From an uncultured Bacilli bacterium (GTDB lineage Bacteria; Bacillota_I; Bacilli_A; RF39; UBA660), in assembly GCA_947593275.1 (NCBI GenBank), contig CANQDN010000044.1, positions 1 through 10,438 of the forward strand: a stretch of DNA of 10,438 nucleotides. Reading direction: 5' to 3'. Below, piece after piece: positions 6,157 through 10,438 of this stretch (positions within the stretch are counted from its first letter, which is position 1; each line of letters begins with the position of its first letter). A model generated the notes under the pieces. It did not search any database. It was given only the letters and a program-made list of their open reading frames with translations, and was not told the DNA's origin. Position numbers and translations under genes: made by a program.

Positions 6157-6181
6157 GTGCGAAATTTGTCGTACGCTTTTT
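6157..6181 (+). terminator. Terminator-like or attenuator hairpin within the csp leader
   Basis: GTGCGA (6157-6162) pairs with TCGTAC (6169-6174), including one G-U, around a 6-nt loop, followed by GCTTTTT. An alternative fold pairs AAGCG (6145-6149) with CGCTT (6174-6178). It could terminate early and make a short RNA of about 125 nt, or act as an attenuator before csp. Confidence 0.35.
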
Positions 6182-6185
6182 ATTG

Positions 6186-6233
6186 AGCCCAGGGGAGCTT
6201 GTATGTTATTATTAAATACGAGGTAGAAAGGCT
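6186..6233 (+). promoter_or_regulatory. Two-stem RNA element next to the csp ribosome site
   Basis: Outer stem AGCC (6186-6189) with GGCT (6230-6233); inner 7-bp stem CTTGTAT (6198-6204) with ATACGAG (6216-6222), one G-U, and an 11-nt loop. Between the stems lie two purine-rich strands, CAGGGGAG and GTAGAAAG. The outer stem uses the bases just before the csp ribosome site AGGTG (6234-6238), so folding could hinder csp translation. Confidence 0.35.
6203..6226 (+). CDS. Possible 7-codon leader peptide upstream of csp
   Basis: ATG at 6203 is 5 nt after AGGGGAG (6191-6197), a stronger ribosome site than that of csp itself. The frame reads M-L-L-L-N-T-R and stops at TAG 6224-6226, 16 nt before the csp ATG. 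The three consecutive Leu codons are all TTA. Its start codon lies in the inner stem of the element at 6186-6233. It may be a leader peptide that affects the fold, or AGGGGAG may only be a ribosome standby site. Confidence 0.35.
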   Translation: MLLLNTR

Positions 6234-6242
6234 AGGTGTGAA

Positions 6243-6455
6243 ATGGAAGGTAAAGTTAAGTGGTTTAATAATGAAAAAGGCTATGGATTTATTGAATGCG
6301 GAGATTTAGAAGATATCTTCGTTCATTATTCAGCGATTATTAAAGATGGCTACAAAACTTTAAAAGAAGGTTCAGTTGTAGATTTTAAGTTGATTGAAAC
6401 TTCAAAAGGTTTACAAGCAGTTGATGTTTGTGAAAAAGAACTAACTACTATATAA
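6243..6455 (+). CDS. csp: Cold-shock protein, CspA/CspB family
   Basis: 70 residues, a complete single cold-shock domain that binds single-stranded RNA and acts as an RNA chaperone. Both RNA-binding motifs are present: KGYGFI (RNP1, residues 12-17) and DIFVHYS (RNP2, 24-30), after the diagnostic GKVKWFN start. It ends with a short extra tail (CEKELTTI). The ribosome site is modest: AGGTG (6234-6238) only 4 nt from the ATG, or GAAAGG (6226-6231) further away. The leader upstream is long and folded, as expected for a temperature-regulated csp mRNA. A terminator overlaps the stop, so it is probably monocistronic. Confidence 0.95.
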   Translation: MEGKVKWFNNEKGYGFIECGDLEDIFVHYSAIIKDGYKTLKEGSVVDFKLIETSKGLQAVDVCEKELTTI

Positions 6456-6470
6456 TTTAGTGGTTTTTTT
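6443..6470 (+). terminator. Intrinsic terminator overlapping the csp stop codon
   Basis: AACTACTA (6443-6450) pairs with TAGTGGTT (6458-6465), one T-G wobble, 7-nt loop containing the stop codon, followed by TTTTTC. Confidence 0.7.
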
Positions 6471-6480
6471 CTTATTTCCA

Positions 6481-6489
6481 TGATATAAT
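6481..6489 (+). promoter_or_regulatory. Extended -10 promoter of hpf
   Basis: TGA followed by perfect TATAAT (6484-6489) makes an extended -10. The -35 position (6461-6466, TGGTTT) is weak and falls inside the csp terminator. Start would be near 6496, 16 nt before the ATG. Confidence 0.6.
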
Positions 6490-6511
6490 TAACTAAAGGT
6501 TAGGTGATTTT

Positions 6512-7045
6512 ATGGAAATTTCAATAAGAGGGGATAAAGTAACTGTTACAAAATCGATAAAAGATTATGTGACAGAGAAACTTGGGAGATTAGATAAATA
6601 TTTTGATGCTGATAAAAAAATTAAAGCTAGTGTAATTATTAGAGTTCGAAATAATGAACAAACTGTAGAAGTTACAGTACCTACTAATAGGTTTACTTTA
6701 AGAGCGGAAGAAACACATGCGGATTTATATGCAGCGATCGATTTAGTTATTGATAAACTAGAAAGACAGATTAGAAAGAATAAAACTAAATTGGATACAA
6801 AATATAAGAATTTAATTCATTTAGATATTAATACAGATTTTGTGGTTAAAGAAGATGAGGAAGAAGAAACAAAGATTGTTAAAAGAAAAAATGTAGATTC
6901 TAAACCAATGGATGAAGAAGAAGCACTTTTACAAATGGATTTACTTAATCATGATTTCTTTGTATTTAAAAATGTTGATGAAGAGTGTGTTTCTGTTATG
7001 TATAAAAGACGGGATGGAAATTACGGAATTATAAACGTTAAGTAA
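6512..7045 (+). CDS. hpf: Long-form ribosome hibernation promoting factor
   Basis: 177 residues, the long HPF form found in Bacillota. It binds the decoding centre of idle 30S subunits and its C-terminal domain joins two ribosomes into 100S dimers. N-terminal S30AE domain at about 1-100 (MEISIRGDKVTVT, then LDKYFDADKKIKASVIIRV and LYAAIDLVIDKLERQIRKNK). An acidic linker follows (EDEEEETK). The dimerisation domain at about 126-177 carries the hallmarks KPMDEEEALLQMDLLNHDFF and RRDGNYGIINV. Start supported by AGGTGA (6502-6507). hpf lying close to secA is a common Bacillota arrangement; here a small opposite-strand gene separates them. Stationary-phase or stress induction is likely from family knowledge, not visible in the promoter. 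Confidence 0.96.
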   Translation: MEISIRGDKVTVTKSIKDYVTEKLGRLDKYFDADKKIKASVIIRVRNNEQTVEVTVPTNRFTLRAEETHADLYAAIDLVIDKLERQIRKNKTKLDTKYKNLIHLDINTDFVVKEDEEEETKIVKRKNVDSKPMDEEEALLQMDLLNHDFFVFKNVDEECVSVMYKRRDGNYGIINVK

Positions 7046-7052
7046 TATCTTT

Positions 7053-7130
7053 AAAAAAGTAAGCAAAAAAAAGATATAACAGTTTTTCTTAAATAAGAAT
7101 AGTTGTTAAATCATTATGTTTACTTTTTTT
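7053..7130. terminator. Composite bidirectional terminator between hpf and the 90-residue gene
   Basis: Outer 12-bp stem: 7053-7064 (AAAAAAGTAAGC) with 7118-7129 (GTTTACTTTTTT, one G-U). Inside lie TAACA (7077-7081) with TGTTA (7104-7108), then TTCTT (7086-7090) with AAGAA (7095-7099). It begins 7 nt after the hpf stop and has T-runs on both strands, so it can end both convergent transcripts. Confidence 0.65.
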
Positions 7131-7142
7131 ATTTGATAATTT

Positions 7143-7415
7143 TTATCTTCTTTTAGAGGACATTATACTTCCAAGTAAATAGCATGTTTCATCTTTTAGT
7201 TTAGCTATTCCTTCAGAGTTGTGTTCTGTTTCAGCATCAATTAAACTTTCAGCATATATTTCTAAAATATCTTTATTAACTAAATGAAATTCTAAAGCAG
7301 TTTTAAAATAATAAAAGTATTTTACGTAATCTTCATCTTCAATAATGCGATTTTGAAGGCGATTTATAATGTTTTTAGCCAGTTTATTGAAGTTTTGAGT
7401 CATTTGATTATCCAT
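7143..7415 (-). CDS. Hypothetical protein, 90 residues, family not recognised
   Basis: Small acidic-to-neutral, probably helical protein without signal peptide or membrane span. Start chosen at ATG 7415 because AGAGGTG lies 7 nt upstream; an in-frame ATG at 7463 would add 16 residues but overlaps the promoter at 7452-7479, so it is unlikely. The helical stretches (NFNKLAKNIINRLQNRI, then YYFKTALEFHLVNKDILEIY, then a Glu-rich region with AKLKDETCYLLGSIM) suggest a small helical bundle. It has its own promoter and shares a bidirectional terminator with hpf, so it is likely expressed. Function unknown; insertion between hpf and secA offers no clear clue. Confidence 0.8.
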   Translation of the reverse strand: MDNQMTQNFNKLAKNIINRLQNRIIEDEDYVKYFYYFKTALEFHLVNKDILEIYAESLIDAETEHNSEGIAKLKDETCYLLGSIMSSKRR

Positions 7416-7451
7416 AGTTGTTTCACCTCTTTTCGCTTTTTTTAGACTTTT

Positions 7452-7479
7452 ATTATAGCACAATTGAGGTATATTACAA
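7452..7479 (-). promoter_or_regulatory. Promoter of the 90-residue gene
   Basis: Minus strand: TTGTAA (7474-7479, 4 of 6), 16-nt spacer ending in TGC, then perfect TATAAT (7452-7457), which gives an extended -10. Start near 7445, about 30 nt before the chosen ATG. Confidence 0.65.
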
Positions 7480-7518
7480 TAAGTTTTAGAAAATTGGGGC
7501 TAATTTTAGAAATAATAT

Positions 7519-7547
7519 TTGTACTACCTTTAGAATTATGTTATAAT
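7519..7547 (+). promoter_or_regulatory. Promoter of secA
   Basis: TTGTAC (7519-7524) at 17 nt from perfect TATAAT (7542-7547), with TGT before the -10 (extended -10). Start near 7554, giving a very short leader before the ribosome site AAGGTGA. Confidence 0.6.
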
Positions 7548-7570
7548 CTTATTTATGGAAGGTGAATTAC

Positions 7571-10054
7571 ATGGGATTTTTACAAAAAATATTTGATACC
7601 GAATATAAAGAATTAAAAAGATTTAAGAAATATGCAGATCAGATTATGGCTTTAGAAGAAGATATGGGGAAGCTATCTGATTCTGAACTTCAAAATAAAA
7701 CTTTAGAATTTAAAGAAAGGCTTTCTAAGGGAGAGACTTTAGATGATTTAATTGTGGAAGCTTTTGCGGTTACTAGAGAGGCTGCCTATAGGGTTATTGG
7801 GGAAAAGCCTTATTATGTACAAATTTTAGGAGGACTGGCGATTCATTTTGGAAATATAGCGGAGATGAAAACTGGTGAAGGTAAAACTTTAACAGCGACT
7901 ATGCCAACATATTTAAATGCTTTAACAGGACTTGGAGTACATGTTGTAACGGCCAATGAATTCTTGGCGAAAAGAGACTCAGAATGGATGGGAAATATTT
8001 ATCGGTTTCTTGGTTTAAGTGTTGGTCTTAATATGCGTGAGTTAAGTCCTAAAGAGAAACAAGATGCTTATAATTGTGATATTTTGTATTCAACTAATAA
8101 TGAAATTGGATTTGATTATTTAAGAGATAATATGGTTGTTCAAAAGGAAAATAGAGTTCAAAGACCACTTAATTTTTGTATTGTTGATGAAGTGGATTCG
8201 ATATTAATTGATGAAGCTAGAACACCACTTATTATTTCTGGGGGAAGATTTAATTCAAATAATTTATATATAGATGCCGATAGAGCTGTTAAGAGATTAC
8301 GGGAAGATGATGATTATGTAGTGGATGCGAAGACTAGAAGTGTATCTTTAACGGATGTTGGAAGTAAGAAAATTGAAGAAATATTTAATTTAAAGAATTT
8401 ATATGATTTAGATAATACAGCATTAGTTCATCATTTAAATCAGGCTTTAAAGGCTAATTATGGGTTTAAAAAAGATGTTGATTATGTTGTTCAAGATGGT
8501 GAAGTAATAATTGTTGATCAGTTTACAGGAAGATTAATGGTTGGGAGACAATTTAGTGAAGGATTACATCAAGCGATAGAAGCTAAGGAAGGAGTAACAA
8601 TTAATACAGAAACTAAAACAATGGCGACGATTACATTCCAAAACTTATTTAGAAAATATAATAAACTTTCTGGTATGACGGGTACAGCAAAGACTGAAGA
8701 AGAAGAGTTTAGAGATATTTATAATATGTATGTTATTGAAATTCCAACTAATAAACCGGTTATAAGAGAAGATCTTGCGGATCTTGTTTATGCGACTAGT
8801 AAAGCTAAATATAAAGCTATAGTTAACGCTGTAAAAGAAATACACGCTAAGGGACAACCTATACTTATTGGTACTATTAGTGTAGAATCTAATGAATTTT
8901 TAAGTGGATTACTTACTAAAGCAGGACTTAAACATGAAGTATTAAATGCGAAGAATCATGCTAGAGAAGCAGAAATAATTGCAAAAGCTGGTGAAAAAGG
9001 AGCTATAACACTTGCAACTAATATGGCTGGTCGTGGTACGGATATTAAGCTTGGTGAAGGAGTTAAAGAGCTTGGTGGTTTGTGTGTAATTGGAACAGAA
9101 AGACATGAATCTCGAAGAATTGATAATCAGTTGCGTGGGCGTTCTGGACGGCAAGGAGATCCGGGAATGAGTCAGTTTTTTGTATCATTTGAAGATGATT
9201 TGATGAGAAGATTTGGAACAGATAGAGTTAAAGTTATGCTTCAAAATTTAGGGGTTGATGATCAATCAATTAGAAGTAAAACTTTAACGAGATCAATTGA
9301 GTCGGCGCAAAAAAAAGTTGAAGGAAATAACTATGATATAAGAAAAAGTTTGCTGGAATATGATCAGGTTTTAAATGAACAAAGAGATATTGTTTATGCA
9401 AGACGGAATGAAGTACTGGATATGGATTCTATTCATGAAAGAGTTTTGGAAACATTTAAGAATGTTATTGGAGATTTATGTGAGGAACATTTAGCGCCTG
9501 AAAATTATCTTACAGATAGTGATAAAGATGAGATTGTAGAATATGTTAATAATAATTATTTAAAAACTAATTCTTTAAAATTTGTAGATATAAAGGATTT
9601 AACTGATGATGAAACAGTTAAATATATTACCGATTTAGTTGTTAAAGATTATGAAAATAAAATTAAAGATGTTCCGGTTAGTGATGATTTTGAGAAAGCG
9701 ATAACTTTAAGAGTAATTGATGCGAATTGGGTTGATCAAATGAGTGCAATGGAGCATTTAAAAGAAGGTATTGGACTTAGAGGGTATGGACAGGTTAATC
9801 CGGTTCAAGCTTATACTATGGAAGGATTCCAATTATTTGAAGAGTTTTTACAAAGAATAGATAGACAAATTGCAACGTTTTTACTTAATGCGGAGATTAG
9901 ACAAAATGTTACAAGAAAACAGACTTTAGAGGGACATGCGAATGATGGTAAAGAAAAAGAGAAAGCTACACCAAAGAGAGTTAATAAAGTTGGAAGAAAT
10001 GATCCATGTCCTTGTGGAAGTGGGAAGAAATATAAGAATTGTTGTGGGAAATAG
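7571..10054 (+). CDS. secA: SecA, preprotein translocase ATPase
   Basis: 827 residues, full length (B. subtilis SecA is 841). SecA drives unfolded preproteins through the SecYEG channel at the membrane. Start chosen at ATG 7571, 6 nt after AAGGTG; GTG 7562 in frame would add three residues but overlaps that ribosome site. Nucleotide-binding motifs: Walker A MKTGEGKT (99-106), Walker B VDEVD (D206-D209), the helicase signature MAGRGTD (485-491) and QLRGRSGRQGD. The preprotein-binding and helical scaffold regions follow, with the family block LRVIDANWVDQMSAMEHLKEGIGLRGYGQ. The C-terminus is a SEC-C zinc motif, PCPCGSGKKYKNCCGK, with Cys813, Cys815, Cys824 and Cys825. This marks it as SecA1 rather than accessory SecA2. 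prfB, the usual downstream partner in bacilli, is not there. No terminator is obvious after the stop. Confidence 0.98.
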   Translation: MGFLQKIFDTEYKELKRFKKYADQIMALEEDMGKLSDSELQNKTLEFKERLSKGETLDDLIVEAFAVTREAAYRVIGEKPYYVQILGGLAIHFGNIAEMKTGEGKTLTATMPTYLNALTGLGVHVVTANEFLAKRDSEWMGNIYRFLGLSVGLNMRELSPKEKQDAYNCDILYSTNNEIGFDYLRDNMVVQKENRVQRPLNFCIVDEVDSILIDEARTPLIISGGRFNSNNLYIDADRAVKRLREDDDYVVDAKTRSVSLTDVGSKKIEEIFNLKNLYDLDNTALVHHLNQALKANYGFKKDVDYVVQDGEVIIVDQFTGRLMVGRQFSEGLHQAIEAKEGVTINTETKTMATITFQNLFRKYNKLSGMTGTAKTEEEEFRDIYNMYVIEIPTNKPVIREDLADLVYATSKAKYKAIVNAVKEIHAKGQPILIGTISVESNEFLSGLLTKAGLKHEVLNAKNHAREAEIIAKAGEKGAITLATNMAGRGTDIKLGEGVKELGGLCVIGTERHESRRIDNQLRGRSGRQGDPGMSQFFVSFEDDLMRRFGTDRVKVMLQNLGVDDQSIRSKTLTRSIESAQKKVEGNNYDIRKSLLEYDQVLNEQRDIVYARRNEVLDMDSIHERVLETFKNVIGDLCEEHLAPENYLTDSDKDEIVEYVNNNYLKTNSLKFVDIKDLTDDETVKYITDLVVKDYENKIKDVPVSDDFEKAITLRVIDANWVDQMSAMEHLKEGIGLRGYGQVNPVQAYTMEGFQLFEEFLQRIDRQIATFLLNAEIRQNVTRKQTLEGHANDGKEKEKATPKRVNKVGRNDPCPCGSGKKYKNCCGK

Positions 10055-10109
10055 TAGTGAAGTTATAAATAGATTATTTAGATAATAAAAAAGTAAATAG
10101 GGGGATAAA

Positions 10110-10438
10110 ATGAAGACAGATATAATAACAACTGAAATTATTGTAAAAGAAAATAAAATTGGGATAATGCGAATTGGGAATGTTAATTATATTTCTTTAA
10201 CTGATTTAGCAAAATATGCAAATCCCAAAGATCCATCTGGAGTAATAAGAAATTGGATGTCTAATAAGAATTCTTTTGATTATTATAGTTTATGGGAAGA
10301 AATTAATAATGAAACTTTTAATTCCGTGGAATCCCACAGAATTAAAGTTGATGAAGTTCCATATAATAGATTTACTATGACTCCAAATAGATGGAAGAAA
10401 AATTTTAATGCTATTGGTATTATTCCAAGTAGTGGAAA
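10110..10438 (+). CDS. KilA-N domain protein, N-terminal part (runs off the window)
   Basis: 109 codons visible from ATG 10110, with a strong GGGGG ribosome site (10100-10104). The translation matches the KilA-N domain: NVNYISLTDLAKYANP, then SGVIRNWMSNKNSFDYYSLW, NNETFN, and RFTMTPNRWKKNFNAIGIIPSSG. KilA-N is a DNA-binding-type domain found in bacteriophage and large DNA virus proteins and also in chromosomal genes of Bacillota, often of unknown function. It starts 55 nt after secA on the same strand; I see no terminator and no convincing promoter between them. The C-terminal part, which would define the subtype, is outside. It may mark the edge of an accessory or prophage-derived segment. 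Confidence 0.88.
   Translation, partial: MKTDIITTEIIVKENKIGIMRIGNVNYISLTDLAKYANPKDPSGVIRNWMSNKNSFDYYSLWEEINNETFNSVESHRIKVDEVPYNRFTMTPNRWKKNFNAIGIIPSSG

Larger units (their letters stand above)
6057..6242 (+). promoter_or_regulatory. Long structured leader of the cold-shock gene
   Basis: This gap holds no sizeable gene. Its first half is T-rich. Near 6145-6181 there is a hairpin followed by Ts, and at 6186-6233 a second two-stem structure that abuts the csp ribosome site. Long, folded 5' leaders are known for cold-shock mRNAs and act in temperature control; that role is inferred here. I could not match it to a named riboswitch class, 6S RNA, SRP RNA or tmRNA. Confidence 0.4.

Noticed and set aside
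6057..6242. 6S RNA, SRP RNA, tmRNA or a named riboswitch in the csp leader
   Set aside because: I could not find the conserved motifs of these classes; position before csp makes a csp-specific leader more likely.
7416..7463. ATG 7463 as the start of the 90-residue gene
   Set aside because: It overlaps the predicted promoter (-10 at 7452-7457) and lacks the ribosome site present before ATG 7415.
7562..7570. GTG 7562 as the secA start
   Set aside because: It falls inside the ribosome site AAGGTGA that serves ATG 7571, and SecA proteins normally begin M-x-F-L-x-K.
1..10438. Reassigned TGA codon, as in some AT-rich Mollicutes
   Set aside because: agrA ends at TGA and Trp residues are encoded by TGG, with no in-frame TGA in the identified genes.
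1..10438. CRISPR array, insertion sequence, tRNA or rRNA
   Set aside because: No regularly spaced repeats, transposase motifs, terminal inverted repeats or RNA gene signatures were seen on either strand.

Overview
This is a low-GC (by eye about 30% G+C) chromosomal stretch from a member of the Bacillota (Firmicutes). The pointers are Gram-positive-type agr quorum-sensing genes, two endospore-engulfment genes (spoIID, spoIIQ), a long-form hpf close to secA, purine-rich AGGAGG-like ribosome sites and strong TTGACA/TATAAT promoters. Genes end in TAA, TAG and TGA (agrA ends in TGA) and Trp is TGG, so the standard bacterial code applies. An uncultured, spore-capable Bacilli/Erysipelotrichia-like or clostridial gut lineage fits, but the genus cannot be told from the sequence.

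Layout, left to right. 1-666 (-): 5' part of pgk, leaving the window. 667-803: divergent promoter region. 804-2445 (+): spoIID and spoIIQ, 7 nt apart, then a terminator. 2513-3079 (+): unrecognised 188-residue protein whose terminator abuts the next promoter. 3154-5104 (+): agrA then agrC, overlapping by 8 nt, from an almost ideal promoter. 5156-5932 (-): agrB and a 36-codon agrD, convergent with agrAC. The two units share one symmetrical terminator at 5118-5149. 5933-6242: divergent region holding the agrBD promoter and a long structured leader for a cold-shock gene, with a possible 7-codon leader peptide. 6243-7045 (+): csp and hpf, each with its own signals. 7143-7415 (-): unknown 90-residue protein. 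7571-10054 (+): full secA. 10110-end (+): start of a KilA-N domain protein.

How they work together. agrB, agrD, agrC and agrA form one peptide quorum-sensing circuit. AgrB should process AgrD into a signal, AgrC should sense it, and AgrA is a LytTR transcription factor. The circuit is unusual in three ways. It is split into two convergent operons. AgrD has Ala where the ring-forming Cys or Ser normally sits. The AgrC phosphoacceptor box reads H-N-L-V-A instead of the usual H-D-x-x-N. SpoIID and SpoIIQ act at the septum during engulfment. Csp, HPF and SecA are housekeeping or stress functions.

The best candidate for something new is the agr locus, in particular its AgrD. The csp leader with its mini-ORF comes second. 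No CRISPR, transposase, tRNA or rRNA was seen.
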